Shown one piece after another: positions 37,146-52,329 of a stretch of 64,000 bases of DNA (the first letter of the stretch is position 1; each line of letters opens with the position of its first letter). The DNA lies in contig NC_135202.1 of the NCBI RefSeq assembly GCF_050948175.1, positions 372,001-436,000 on the forward strand, given 5' to 3'. The notes beneath the pieces are model-generated. The model did not search any database. It saw nothing but the letters and a program-made list of their open reading frames with translations, and was not told the DNA's origin. The DNA is from Xylocopa sonorina (taxonomy: Eukaryota > Arthropoda > Insecta > Hymenoptera > Apidae). A program made the position numbers and the translations under genes.

Positions 37146-40100
37146 TCTACACTTCAAATGAATGTAAATGCGACACTTCCTTGCAAGGAAATAGCGTTTG
37201 CAGATGTCTGCGTATCGTAGCAATAGAGTTTTTATGATTCTTAAAACGCGATATCGCATCTCATTTCTATGTTTCATGGTAAGATATAATATGATTTGCG
37301 AAGTGTCTTGTATTCCTCGTCTACACTTCAAAGGAATGTGAACGCGACACTTCCTCGCTAGGAAATAGCGTTTGCAGATGTCTACGTATCGAAGCAATAG
37401 AGATCAAATGCTCCTTAAATCGAGATATTGCATCTCATTTCTATGTTTCATGGTAAGATATAATATGATTTGCGAAGTGTTATGCATTCCTCGTCTACGA
37501 TTCAAATGAATGTAAATGCAACACTTCCTTGCAAGGAAATAGCGCTTACAGATGTCTACCTATCGTAGCAGTAGAGTTCTAATGCTTCTTAAAACGCGAT
37601 ATCGCATCTCATTTCTATGTTTCATGGTAAGATATAATATGATTTGCGAAGTGTTATGTATTCCTCGTCTACACTTCAAATGAATGTAAATGCGACACTT
37701 CCTTGCAAGGAAATAGCGTTTACAGATGTCTACCTATCGTAGCGGTAGAGTTCATATGCTTCTTGAAACGAGATATTGCATCTCATATCTATGATTCATG
37801 ATAAGATATAATATTCATTGCGAAGTGTTAAGCATTCCTCGCCTACGATTCAAATGAATGTAAAGTCGGCACTTCCTTGCAAGGAAATAGCGTTTGCAGA
37901 TGTCTACGTATCGTAGCAATAGAGTTCTTATGATTCTTAAATCGCGATATCGCATCTCATTTCTATGTTTCATGGTAAGATATAACATGATTTGCGAAGT
38001 GTTATGTATCCTCGTCTACACTTCAAATGAATGTGAATGCGTTACTTCCTCGCTAGAAAATAGCGTTTGCAGATGTCTACGTATCGTAGCAATAGAGTTT
38101 TTATGATTCTTAAAACTCGATATCGCAATTCATTTCTATATTTCATGGTAAGATATTATATGATTTGCGAAGTGTTATGTATTCCTCGTCTACACTCCAA
38201 ATGATTGTGAATGCGACACTTCCTTGCATGAAATAGCGTTTGCAGATGTCTACGTATCGTAGCAATGGAGATCTTATGATTCTTAAAACGCGATATCGCA
38301 TCTCAATTCTATGTTTCATGGTAAGATATAATATGATTTGCGAAGTGTTATGCATTCCTCGTCTACACTTCAAATGAATGTAAATGCGAAACTTCCTTGC
38401 AAGGAAATAGCGTTTGCAGATGTCTACGTATCGTAGCAATAGATTTCTAATGCTTCTTAAAACGCGATATCGCATCTCATTTCTATGTTTCATGGTACGA
38501 TATAATATGATTTGCGAAGTGTTATGTATTCCTCGTCTACACTTCAAATGAATGTGTATGCTACACTTCCTCGCTAGGAAATAGCGTTTGCAGATGTCTA
38601 CGTATCGTAGCAATAGAGTTTTTATGATTCTTAAAACGCGATATCGCATCTCATTTCTATGTTTCATCGTAAGATATAATATGGTTTGCGAAGTGTCTTG
38701 TATTCCTCGTCTACACTTCAAAGGAATGTGAACGCGACACTTCCTCGCTAGGAAATAGCGTTTGCAGATGTCTACGTATCGTAGCAATGGAGTTCTTATG
38801 ATTCTTAAAACGCGATATCGCATCTCAATTCTATGTTTCATGGTAAGATATAATATGATTTGCGAAGTGTCTTGTATTCCTCGTCTACGATTCAAATGAA
38901 CGTAAATGCGACACTTCCTTGCAAGGAAATAGCGTTTGCAAATGTCTACGTATCGAAGCAATAGAGATCAAATGCTTCTTAAATCGAGATATTGCATCTC
39001 ATTTCTATGTTTCATGGTAAGATATAATATGATTTGCGAAGTGTTATGCATTCCTCGTCTACGATTCAAATGAATGTAAATGCGACACTTCCTTGCAAGG
39101 AAATAGCGTTTACAGATGTCTACCTATCGTAGCAATAGAGTTCTAATGCTTCTTAAAACGCGATATCGCATCTCATTTCTATGTTTCATGGTAAGATATA
39201 ATATGATTTGCGAAGTGTTATGTATTCCTCGTCTACACTTCAAATGAATGTAAATGCGACACTTCCTTGCAAAGAAATAGCGTTTGCAGATGTTTACGTA
39301 TCGTAGCAATAGATTTCTAATGCTTCTTAAAACGCGATATCGCATCTCATTTCTATGTTTCATGGTAAGATATAATATGATTTGCGAAGTGTTATGTATT
39401 CCCTGTCTACACTTCAAATGAATGTAAATGCGACACTTCCTTGCAAGGAAATAGCGTTAGCAGATGTCTACGTATCGAGGCAATAGAGTTCAAATGCTTC
39501 TTAAAACGAGATATTGCATCTCATATCTATGTTTCATGATAGGATATAATATTCATTGCGAAGTGCTATGCATTCCTCGTCAACGATTCAAATGAACGTA
39601 AATGCGACACTTCCTTGCAAGGAGATAGCGTTTGCAGATGTCCACGTATCGTAGCAATAGTGTTCTTATGATTCTTAAAACGCGATATGGCATCTCATTT
39701 CTATGTTTCATGGTAAGATATAATATGATTTGCGAAGTGTTATGTATTCCTCGTCTACACTTCAAATGAATGTAAATGCGACACTTCCTTGCAAGGAAAT
39801 AGCGTTTGCAGATGTCTACGTATCGAAGCAATAGTGTTCAAATGCTTCTTAAAACGCGATATCGCATCTCATTTCTATGTTTCATGGTAAGATATAATAT
39901 GATTTGCGAAGTGTTATGTATTCCTTGTCTACACTTCAAATGAATGTAAATGCGACACTTCCTTGCAAGGAAATAGCGTCTGCAGATGTCTACGTATCGT
40001 AGCAATAGATTTCTAATGCTTCTTAAAACGCGATATCGCATCTCATTTCTATGTTTCATGGTAAGATATAATATGATTTGCGAAGTGTCATGTATTCCTC

Positions 40101-40689
40101 GTCTACAACTTCAAATGAATGTAAATGCGACACTTCCTTGCAGGGAAATAGCGTTTGCAGATGTCTACGTATCGAAGCAATAGAGTTCAAATGCTTCTTA
40201 AAACGAGATATTGCATCTCATACCTATGTTTCATGATAAGATATAATATACATTGCGAAGTGTTATGCATTCCTTGTCTACGATTCAAAAGAAAGTAAAT
40301 GCGACACTTCCTTGCAAGGAAATAGCGTTTGCGGATGTCTACGTATCGTAGCAATAGATTTCTAATGCTTCTTAAACCGCGATATCGCATCTCATTTCTA
40401 TGTTTCATGGAAAGATATAATATGATTTGCGAAGTGTTATGTATTCCTCGTCTACACCTCAAATGAATGTAAATGCGACACTTCCATGCAGGGAAATAGC
40501 GTTTGCAGATGTCTACGTATCGAAGAAATAGTGTTCAAATGCTTCTTAAAACGAGATATTGCATCTCATATCTATGTTTCATGATAAGATATAATATTCA
40601 TTGCGAAGTGTTATGCATTCCTCGTCCACACATCAAATGAATGTAAATGCGACATTTCCTTGCAAGGAAATAGCGTTTGCAGATGTCTA

Positions 40690-41400
40690 CGTATCGTAGC
40701 AATAGATTTCTAATGCTTTTTAAAACGCGATATCGCATCTCATTTCTATGTTTCATGGTAAGATATAATATTATTTGCGAGGTGTCATGTATTCCTCGTC
40801 TACACTTCAAATGAATGTAAATGCGACACTTCCTTGCTAGGAAATAGCGTCTGCAGATGTCTACGTATCGAAGCAATAGAGTTTAAATGCTTCTTAAAAC
40901 GAGATACTGCATCTCATATCCATGTTTTATGATAAGATATAATATTCATAGCGAAGTGTTATGCATTCCTCGACTACGATTCAAATGAATGTAAATGCGA
41001 CACTTCCTTGCAAGGAAATAGCGTTTGCAGATGTCTACGTATCGTAGCAATAGATTTCTAATGCTTCTTAAAACGCGATATCGCATCTCATTTCTATGTT
41101 TCATGGTAAGATATAATATGATTTGCGAAGTGTTATGTAATCCTCGTCTACACTTCAAATGAATGTAAATGCGACACTTCCTTGCTAGGAAATAGCGTCT
41201 GCAGATGTCTAGGTACCGTAGCAATAGAGTTCTAATGCTTCTTAAAACGCGATATCGCATCTCATTTCTATGTTTCATGGTAAGATATAATATGATTTGC
41301 GAAGAGTTATGTATTCCTTGTCTCAACTTCAAATGAATGTAAATGCGACACTTCCTTGCAAGGAAATAACCTTTGCAGATGTCTACGTATCGAAGCAATA
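40690..41400. repeat. 0.7-kb segment, copy at about 42,953-43,660
   Basis: Offset is about 2,262 bp, 13 monomers. Shared marks are taatgctttttaaaacgcg, gatactgcatctcatatcc, attcatagcgaag, cctcgactacg (40,969 and 43,231) and gtctcaacttc. The second copy has lost one base in gattaatattc at 43,199-43,202. Confidence 0.8.
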
Positions 41401-43740
41401 GAGTTCAAATGCTTCTTAAAACGAGATATTGCATCTCATACCTATGTTTCATGATAAGATATAATATACATTGCGAAGTGTTATGCATTCTTTGTCTACG
41501 ATTCAAAAGAAAGTAAATGCGACACTTCCTTGCAAGGAAATAGCGTTTGCGGATGTCTACGTATCGTAGCAATAGATTTCTAATGCTTCTTAAAACGCGA
41601 TATCGCATCTCATTTCTATGTTTCATGGAAAGATATAATATGATTTGCGAAGTGTTATGTATTCCTCGTCTACACTTCAAATGAATGTAAATGCGACACT
41701 TCCTTGCAAGGAAATAGCGTTTGCAGATGTCTACGTATCGAAGCAATAGAGTTCAAATGCTTCTTAAAACGCGATATCGCATCTCATTTCTATATTTCGT
41801 GGTAAGATATAATATGATTTGCGAAGTGTTATGTATTCCTTGTCTACACTTCAAATGAATGTAAATGCGACACTTCCTTGCAAGGAAATAGCGTTTGCAG
41901 TTGTCTACGTATCGTAGCAATAGAGTTCTTATGTTTCTTAAAACGCGATATCGCATCTCATTTCTATGTTTCATGGAAAGATATAATATGATTTGCGAAG
42001 TGTTATGTATTCCTCGTCTACACTTCAAATGAATGTAAATGCGACACTTCCTTGCAAGGAAATAGCGTCTGCAGATGTCTACGTATCGTAGCAATAGATT
42101 TCTAATGCTTCTTAAAACGCGATATCGCACCTCATTTCTATGTTTCATGGTAAGATATAATATGATTTGCGAAGTGTCATGTATTCCTCGTCTACAACTT
42201 CAAATGAATGTAAATGCGACACTTCCTTGCCAGGAAATAGCGTCTGCAGATGTCTAGGTATCGTAGCGATAGAGTTCTAATGCTTCTTAAAACGAGATAT
42301 TGCATCTCATATCTATGTTTCATGATAGGATATAATATTCATTGCGAAGTGTTATGCATTCCTCGTCAACGATTCAAATGAACGTAAATGCGACACTTCC
42401 TTGCAAGGAAATGGCGTTTGCAGTTGTCTACGTATCGTAGCAATAGAGTTCTTATGATTCTTAAAACGCGATATCGCATCTCATTTCTATGACTCATGGT
42501 AAGATATAATATGAATTGCGAAGTGTTATGTATTCCTCGTCTACACTTCAAATGAATGTAAATGCGACACTTCCTTGCAAGGAAATAGCGATTGCAGATG
42601 TCTACCTATCGTAGCAATAGAGTTCTAATGCTTCTTAAAACGCGATATCGCATCTCATTTCTGTGTTTCATGGTAAGATATAATATGATTTGCGAAGTGT
42701 TATGTATTCCTCGTCTACACCTCAAATGAATGTAAATGCGACACTTCCTTGCAGGGAAATAGCGTTTGCAGATGTCTACGTATCGAAGCAATAGAGTTCA
42801 AATGCTTCTTAAAACGAGATATTGCATCTCATACCTATGTTTCATGATAAGATATAATATACATTGCGAAGTGTTATGCATTCCTTGTCTACGATTCAAA
42901 AGAAAGTAAATGCGACACTTCCTTGCAAGGAAATAGCGTTTGCGGATGTCTACGTATCGTAGCAATAGATTTCTAATGCTTTTTAAAACGCGATATCGCA
43001 TCTCATTTCTATGTTTCATGGTAAGATATAATATTATTTGCGAAGTGTCATGTATTCCTCGTCTACACTTCAAATGAATGTAAATGCGACACTTCCTTGG
43101 TAGGAAATAGCGTCTGCAGATGTCTACGTATCGAAGCAATAGATTTTAAATGCTTCTTAAAACGAGATACTGCATCTCATATCCATGTTTTATGATAAGA
43201 TTAATATTCATAGCGAAGTGTTATGCATTCCTCGACTACGATTCAAATGAATGTAAATGCGACACTTCCTTGCAAGGAAATAGCGTTTGCAGATGTCTGC
43301 GTATCGTAGCAATAGATTTCTAATGCTTCTTAAAACGCGATATCGCATCTCATTTCTATGTTTCATGGTAAGATGTAATATGATGTGCGAAGTGTTATGT
43401 ATTCCTCGTCTACACTTCAAATGAATGTAAATGCGACACTTCCTTGCTAGGAAATAGCGTCTGCAGATGTCTAGGTATCGTAGCAATAGAGTTCTAATGC
43501 TTCTTAAAACGCGATATCGCATCTCATTTCTATGTTTCATGGTAAGATATAGTATGATTTGCGAAGAGTTATGTATTCCTTGTCTCAACTTCAAATGAAT
43601 GTAAATGCGACACTTCCTTGCAAGGAAATAGCGTTTGCAGATGTCTACGTATCGAAGCAATAGAGTTCAAATGCTTCTTAAAACGAGATATTGCATCTCA
43701 TATCTATGTTTCATGATAGGATATAATATTCATTGCGAAT

Positions 43741-43815
43741 TGTTATGCATTCCTCGTCTACGATTCAAACGAATGTAAATGCGACACTTCCTTGCAAGGA
43801 ATGGACTTCTGATGC
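43741..43815. repeat. Monomer with a 33-bp internal deletion
   Basis: The palindrome ttccttgcaaggaa is joined directly to tggacttctgatgc, skipping the usual atagcg to cgtagcaa stretch of 33 bp, so the unit is about 141 bp. Both sides have AA at the junction, a 2-bp microhomology. The same kind of deletion, also next to the rare gattcaaacgaatg, is at about 55,434 and 60,973. One ancestral event later spread by duplication is the simplest reading. Confidence 0.85.
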
Positions 43816-46800
43816 TTCTTAAAACGCGACATCGCATCACATTTCTATGTTTTATGGTAAGATATAATATGATTTGCGAAGTGTTATGTATTCCTCGTCT
43901 ACACTTCAAATGAATGTAAATGCGACACTTCCTTGCAAGGAAATAGCGTCTGCAGATGTCTACGTATCGAAGCAATAGTGTTCAAATGCTTCTTAAAACG
44001 AGATATTGCATCTCATATCTATGCTTCATGATAAGATATAATATTCATTGCGAAGTGTTATGCTTTTCCTCGTCTACGGTTCAAATGAATGTAAATGCGA
44101 CACTTCCTTGCAAGGAAGTAGCGTTTGCAGATGTCTACGTATCGTAGCAATAGAGGTCATATGATTCTTAAAACGCGATATCGCATCTCATTTCTATGTT
44201 TCATGGTAAGATATAACATGATTTGCGAAGTGTTATGTATTCCTCGTCTACACTTCAAATGAATGTAAATACGACATTTCCTTGCAAGGAAATAGCGTTT
44301 GCAAATATCTGCCTATCGTAGCAATAGTATTCTAATGCTTCTTAAAATGCGATATCGCATCTCACTTCTATGTTTCATGGTAAGTTATAATATGATTTGC
44401 GAAGTGTTATGTATTCCTCGTCCACACTTCAAATGAATGTAAATGCGACACTTCCTTGCAAGGAAATAGCGTTTGCAGATGTCTAGGTATCGTAGCAATA
44501 GAGTTTTAATGCTTCTTAAAACGCGATATCGCATCACATTTCTATGTTTCATGGTAAGATGTAATATGATTTGCGAAGTGTTATGTATTCCTCGTCTACA
44601 CTTCAAATTAATGTAAATGCGACACCTCCTTGTAAGGAAATTGCGTTTGCAGATGTCTACGTATCGAAGCAATAGAGTTCAAATGCTTCTTAAAACGAGA
44701 TACTGCATCTCATATCTATGTTTCATGATAAGATATAATATTCATTGCGAAGTGTTATGCATACCTCGTCTACGATTCAAATGAAAGTAAATGCGACACT
44801 TCCTTGCAAGGAAATAGCGTTTGCAGATGTCTACGTATCGTAGCAATGGATTTCTGATGCTTCTTAAAACGCGATATCGCATCTCATTTCTATGTTTTGT
44901 GGTAAGATATAATATGATTTGCGAAGTGCTATGTATTCCTCGTCTACACTTCAAATGAATGTAAATGCGACACTTTTTTGCAAGGAAATAGCGTTTGCAG
45001 ATGTCTACGTATCGAAGCAATAGAGTTCAAATGCTTCTTAAAACGAGATATTGCATCTCATATCTATGTTTCATGATAAGATATAATATTCATTGCGAAT
45101 TATTATGTATTCCTCGTCTAGACTTCAAATGAATGTAAATGCGACACTTCCTTGCCAGGAAATAGCGTCTGCAGATGTCTAGGTATCGTAGCAATAGAGT
45201 TCTAATGCTTCTTAAAACGCGATATCGCATCTCCTTTCTATATTTCATGGTAAGACATAATATGATTTGCGAAGTGTTATGTATTCCTCGTCTACACTTC
45301 AAATGTATGTAAATGCGACACTTCCTTGCAAGGAAATAGCGTTTGCAGATGTCTACGAATCGAAGCAATAGAGTTCAAATGCTTCTTAAAACGCGATATC
45401 GCATCTCATTTCTATGTTTCATGGTAAGATATAATATGATTTGCGAAGTGCTATGCATTCCTCGTCTACGATTCAAATGAACGTAAATGCGACACCTCCT
45501 TCCAAGGAAATAGCGTTTGCAGATGTCTACGTATCGTAACAATAGAGTTCTTATGATACTTAAAACGCGATATCGCATCTCATTTCTATGTTTCATGGTA
45601 AGATATAACATGATTTGCGAAGTGTCATGTATTCCTCGTCTACACATCAAATGAATGTGAATGCGATACTTCCTCGCTAGGAAATAGCGTTTGCAGATGT
45701 CTACGCATCGTAGCAATAGATTTCTAATGCTTTTTATAACGGCGATATCGCACCCCATTTCTATGTTTCATGGTAAGATATAATATGATTTGCGAAGTGT
45801 TATGTATTCCTCGTCTACACCTCAAATGAATGTAAGTGCGACACTTCCATGCAGGGAAATAGCGTTTGCAGATGTCTACGTATCGAAGCAATAGAGTTCA
45901 AATGCTTCTTAAAACGAGATATCGCATCTCATATCTATGTTTCATGATAAGATATAATATTCATTGCGAATTATTATGTATTCCTCGTCTAGACTTCAAA
46001 TGAATGTAAATACGACACTTCCTTGCCAGGAAATAGCGTCTGCAGATGTCTAGGTATCGTAGCAATAGAGTTCTAATGCTTCTTAAAACGCGATATCGCA
46101 TCTCATTTCTATGTTTCATGGTAAGATGTAATATGATTTGCGAAGTGTTATGTATACCTCGTCTACACTTCAAATGAATGTAAATGCGACACTTCCTCGC
46201 TAGGAAATAGCGTTTGCAGATGTCTACGTATCGTAGCAATAGGTTTCTAATGCTTTTTAAAACGCGATATCGCATCTCATTTCTATGTCTCATGGTAAGA
46301 TATAATATGATTTGCGAAGTGTTATGTATTCCTCGTCTACACTTCAAATGAATGTAAATGCGACACTTCCTTGCTAGGAAGTAGAGTCTGCAGATGTCTA
46401 CGTATCGAAGCAATAGAGTTTAAATCCTTCTTAAAACGAGATACTGCATCTCATATCTATGTTTTATGATAAGATATAATATTCATAGCGAAGTGTTATG
46501 CATTCCTCGACTACGATTCAAATGAATGTAAATGCGACACTTCCTTGCAAGGAAATAGCGTTTGCAGATGTCTACCTATCGTAGCAATAGTGTTCTAATT
46601 CTTCTTAAAACGCGATATCGCATCTCATTTCTATGTTTCATGGTAAGGTATAATATGATTTGCGAAGTGTTGTGCATTCCTCGTCTACGATTCAAATGAA
46701 AGTAAATGCGACACTTCCTTGCTAGGAAATAGCGTTTGCAGATGTCTACGTATCGATGCAATAGAGTTCAAATGTCTCTTAAAACGAGATATTGCATCTC

Positions 46801-49800
46801 ATATCTATGTTTCATGATAAGATATAATATTCATTGCGAAGTGTTATGCTTTTCCTCGTCTACGGTTCAAATGAATGTAAATGCGACACTTCCTTGCAAG
46901 GAAATAGCGTTTGCAGATGTCTACGTATCGAAGCAATAGAGTTCAAATGCTTCTTAAAACGAGATATTGCATCTCATATCTATGTTTCATGATAAGATAT
47001 AATATTCATTGCGAATTATTATGTATTCCTCGTCTAGACTTCAAATGAATGTAAATGCGACACTTCCTTGCCAGGAAATAGCGTCTGCAGATGTCTAGGT
47101 ATCGTAGCAATAGAGTTCTAATGCTTCTTAAAACGCGATATCGCATCTCATTTCTATGTTTCATGGTAAGATGTAATATGATTTGCGAAGTGTTATGTAT
47201 TCCTTGTCTACATTTCAAGTGAATGTAAATGCGACACTTCCTCGCTAGGAAATAGTGTTTGCAGATGTCTGCGTATCGTAGCAATAGATTTCTAATGCTT
47301 TTTAAAACGCGATATCGCATCTCATTTCTATGTTTCATGGTAAGATATAATATGATTTGCGAAGTGTCATGTATTCCTCGTCTACACTTCAAATGAATGT
47401 AAATGCGACACTTCTTTGCTAGGAAATAGCGTCTGCAGATGTCTACGTATCGTAGCAATGGATTTCTGATGCTTCTTAAAACGCGATATCGCATCTCATT
47501 TCTATGTTTTATGGTAAGATATAATATGATTTGCGAAGTGTTATGTATTCCTCGTCTACACTTCAAATGAATGTAAATGCGACACTTCCTTGCAAGGAAA
47601 TAGCGTTTGCAGATATCTACGTATCGAAGCAATAGTGTTCAAATGCTTCTTAAAACGAGATATTGCATCTCATATCTATGCTTCATGATAAGATATAATA
47701 TTCATTGCGAAGTGTTATGCTTTTCCTCGTCTACGGTTCAAATGAATGTAAATGCGACACTTCCTTGCAAGGAAGTAGCGTTTGCAGATGTCTACGTATC
47801 GTAGCAATGGAGGTCATATGATGCTTAAAACGCGATATCGCATCTCATTTCTATGTTTCATGGTAAGATATAATATGACTTGCGAAGTGTTATGTATTCC
47901 TCGTCTACACTTCAAATGAATGTAAATACGACACTTCCTTGCAAGGAAATAGCGTTTGCAAATATCTGCCTATCGTAGCAATAGTATTCTAATGCTTCTT
48001 AAAATGCGATATCGCATCTCCCTTCTATGTTTCATGGTAAGTTATAATATGATTTGCGAAGTGTTATGTATTCCTCGTCCACACTTCAAATGAATGTAAA
48101 TGCGACACTTCCTTGCAAGGGAGTAGCGATTGCAGATGTCTACCTATCGTAGCAACAGAGTTCTAATGCTTCTTAAAACGCGATATCGCATCTCATTTCT
48201 ATGTTTCATGGTAAGATATAATATGATTTGCGAAGTGTTATGTATTCCTCGTCTACACCTCAAATGAATGTAAATGCGACAATTCCTTGCAGGGAAATAG
48301 CGTTTGCAGATGCCTACGTATCGAAGCATTAGAGTTCAAATGCTTCTTAAAACGATATATTGCATCTCATATCTATGTTTCATGATAAGATATAATATTC
48401 ATTGCGAAGTGTTATGCATTCCTCGTCTACGATCCAAATGAATGTAAATGCGACACTTCCTTGCAAGGAAGTAGCGTTTGCAGATGTCTACGTATCGAAG
48501 CAATAGTGTTCTAAAGCTTCTTAAATCGCGATATCGCATCTCATTTCTATGTTTCATGGTAAGATATAATATGATTTGCGAAGTATCACGTATTCCCCGT
48601 CTACACTTCAAATGAATGTAAATGCGACACTTCCTTGCAAGGAAATAGCGTTTGCAGATGTCTACGTATCGTAGCAATAGAGATTAAATCCTTCTTAAAA
48701 CGAGATACTGCATCTCATATCTATGTTTTATGATAAGATATAATATTCATAGCGAAGTGTTATGCATTCCTCGACTACGATTCAAATGAATGTAAATGCG
48801 ACACTTCCTTGCAAGGAAATAGCGTTTGCAGATGTCTACGTATCGTAGCAATAGATTTCTAATGCTTCTTAAAACGCGATATCGCATCTCATTTCTATGT
48901 TTCATGGTAAGATGTAATATGATTTGCGAAGTGTTATGTATTCCTCGTCTACATTTCAAATGAATGTAAATGCGACACTTCCTTGCTAGGAAATAGCGTC
49001 TGCAGATGTTTAGGTATCGTTGCAATGGAGTTTTAATGCTTCTTAAAACGCGATATCGCATCTCATTTCTATGTTTCATGGTAAGATGTAATATGATTTG
49101 CGAAGTGTTTTGTATTCATCGTCTACACTTCAAATGAATGTAAATGCGACACTTCCTTGCAAGGAAGTAGCGTTTGCAGATGTCTACGTATCGTAGCAAT
49201 AGAGGTCATATGATTCTTAAAACGCGATATCGCATCTCATTTCTATGTTTCATGGTAAGATATAATATGACTTGCGAAGTGTTATGTATTCCTCGTCTAC
49301 ACTTCAAATGAATGTAAATACGACACTTCCTTGCAAGGAAATAGCGTTTGCAAATATCTGCCTATCGTAGCAATAGTATTCTAATGCTTCTTAAAATGCG
49401 ATATCGCATCTCCCTTCTATGTTTCATGGTAAGTTATAATATGATTTGCGAAGTGTTATGTATTCCTCGTCCACACTTCAAATGAATGTAAATGCGACAC
49501 TTCCTTGCAAGGAAGTAGCGATTGCAGATGTCTACCTATCGTAGCAATAGAGTTCTAATGCTTCTTAAAACGAGATATTGCATCTCATATCTATGCTTCA
49601 TGATAAGATATAATATTCATTGCGAAGTGTTATGCTTTTCCTCGTCTACGGTTCAAATGAATGTAAATGCGACACTTCCTTGCAAGGAAGTAGCGTCTGC
49701 AGATGTCTACGTATCGTAGCAATGGAGGTCATATGATGCTTAAAACGCGATATCGCATCTCATTTCTATGTTTCATGGTAAGATATAATATGACTTGCGA

Positions 49801-49937
49801 AGTGTTATGTATTCCTCGTCTACACTTCAAATGAATGTAAATACGACACTTCCTTGCAAGGAAATAGCGTTTGCAAATATCTGCCTATCGTAGCAATAGT
49901 ATTCTAATGCTTCTTAAAATGCGATATCGCATCTCCC

Positions 49938-51039
49938 TTCTATGTTTCATGGTAAGATATAATATGATTTGCGAAGTATCACGTATTCCCCGTCTACACT
50001 TCAAATGAATGTAAATGCGACACTTCCTTGCAAGGAAATAGCGTTTGCAGATGTCTACGTATCGTAGCAATAGAGTTCTAATGCTTCTTAAAACGCGATA
50101 TCGCATCTCATTTCTATGTTTCATGGTAAGATATAATATGATTTGCGAAGTGTTATGTATTCCTCGTCTACACTTTAAATGAATGTAAAGGCGACACTCG
50201 CTCGCTAGGAAATAGCGTTTGCAGATGTCTACGTATCGTAGCAATAGAGTTCTAATGCTTCTTAAAACGCGATATCGCATCTCCTTTCTATATTTCATGG
50301 TAAGATATAATATGATTTGCGAAGTGTTATGTATTCCTCGTCTACACTTCAAATGTATGTAAATGCGACACTTCCTTGCAAGGCAATAGCGTCTGCAGAT
50401 TTCTACGTATCGAAGCAATAGGGTTCAAATGCTTCTTAAAACGCGATATCGCATCTCATTTCTATGTTTCATGGTAAGATATAAGATGATTAGCTATGTG
50501 TCATGTATTCCTCGTCTACACTTCAAATGAATGTAAATGCGACACTTCCTTCCAAGGAAATAGCGTTTGCAGATGTCTTCGTATCGTAACAATAGAGTTC
50601 CTATGATATTTAAAACGCGATATCGCATCTCATTTCTATGATTCATGGTAAGATATAATATGATTCGCGAAGTGTTATGTATTCCTCGTCTACATTTCAA
50701 ATGAATGTGAATGCGATACTTCCTCGCTAGGAAATAGCGCTTGCAGATGTCTACGTATCGTAGCAATAGCTTTCTAATGCTTCCTAAAACGCGATATCGC
50801 ATCTCATTTTTATGTTTCATGGTAAGATATAACATGATTTGCGAAGTGTCATGTATTCCTCGTCTACACTTCAAATGAATGTGAATGCGATACTTCCCCG
50901 CTAGGAAATAGCGTTTGCAGATGTCTACGTATCGTAGCAATAGCTTTCTAATGCTTCTTAAAACGCGATATCGCATCTCATTTCTATGTTTCATGGTAAG
51001 ATATAAGATGATTTGCTATATGTCATGTATTCCTCGTCT
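49938..51039. repeat. 1.1-kb segment present three times
   Basis: It recurs at 53,768-54,869 (offset 3,830 bp) and, from its interior, again at about 59,369-60,408. Shared rare marks are actcgctcgctagg, ctcctttctatatttc, caaatgtatg, ataagatgattagctatgtg, cttccaagg with gtcttcg, and the ataagatgatttgcta unit. The copies differ at scattered sites and part near 51,039, where tctagacttc faces tctacacttc. Confidence 0.85.
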
Positions 51040-52329
51040 AGACTTCAAATGAATGTAAATGCGACACTTCCTTGCCAGGAAATAGCGTCTGCAGATGTCT
51101 AGGTATCGTAGCAATAGAGTTCTAATACTTCCTAAAACGCGATATCGCATCTCATTTCTATGTTTCATGGTAAGATATAACATGATTTGCGAAGTGTCAT
51201 GTATTCCTCGTCTACACTTCAAATGAATGTAAATGCGACACTTCCTTGCTAGGAAATAGCGTCTGCAGATGTCTACCTATCGTAGCAATAGTGTTCTATT
51301 TCTTCTTAAAACGCGATATCGCATCTCATTTCTATGTTTCATGGTAAGGTATAATATGATTTGCGAAGTGTTGTGCATTCCTCGTCTACGATTCAAATGA
51401 AAGTAAATGCGACACTTCCTTGCTAGGAAATAGCGTTTGCAGATGTCTACGTATCGATGCAATAGAGTTCAAATGTTTCTTAAAACGAGATATTGCATCT
51501 CATATCTATGTTTCATGATAAGATATAATATTCATTGCGAAGTGTTATGCATTCCTCGACTACGATTCAAATGAATGTAAATGCGACACTTCCTTGCAAG
51601 GAAATAGCGTTTGCAGATGTCTACGTATCGTAGCAATAGATTTCTAATGCTTCTTAAAACGCGATATCGCATCTCATTTCTATGTTTCATGGTAAGATGT
51701 AATATGATTTGCGAAGTGTTATGTATTCCTCGTCTACATTTCAAATGAATGTAAATGCGACACTTCCTTGCTAGGAAATAGCGTCTGCAGATGTCTAGGT
51801 ATCGTAGCAATGGAGTTTTAATGCTTCTTAAAACGCGATATCGCATCTCATTTCTATGTTTCATGGTAAGATGTAATATGATTTGCGAAGTGTTATGTAT
51901 TCCTCGTCTACACTTCAAATGAATGTAAATGCGACACTTCCTTGCAAGGAAATAGCGTTTGCAGATGTCTACGTATCGTAGCAATGGATTTCTGATGCTT
52001 CTTAAAACGCGATATCGCATCTCATTTCTATGTTTTATGGTAAGATATAATATGATTTGCGAAGTGTTATGTATTCCTCGTCTACACTTCAAATGAATGT
52101 AAATGCGACACTTCCTTGCTAGGAAATAGCGTCTGCAGATGTCTACCTATCGTAGCAATAGTGTTCTAATTCTTCTTAAAACGCGATATCGCATCTCATT
52201 TCTATGTTTCATGGTAAGGTATAATATGATTTGCGAAGTGTTGTGCATTCCTCGTCTACGATTCAAATGAAAGTAAATGCGACACTTCCTTGCTAGGAAA
52301 TAGCGTTTGCAGATGTCTACGTATCGATG

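Larger units (their letters stand above)
34300..44000. repeat. Middle region: more diverged monomers, few long duplications
   Basis: About 56 monomers. Features local to this region are a 1-base insertion variant tctacaacttc (34,361; 36,797; 40,102; 42,191), a gattcaaaagaaag type A variant (40,282; 41,500; 42,893; steps of 7 and 8 monomers), and A/B mixed units near 35,550, 37,073-37,140, 37,415-37,500 and 38,985-39,070. Single-base losses occur near 35,243, 38,010, 38,226 and 43,201. The left-half marker ctccaaatgattg is last seen near 38,197. Short plus-strand open frames of 60 to 76 codons here mostly mark +1 insertions that skip the usual stop, not genes. Confidence 0.8.
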
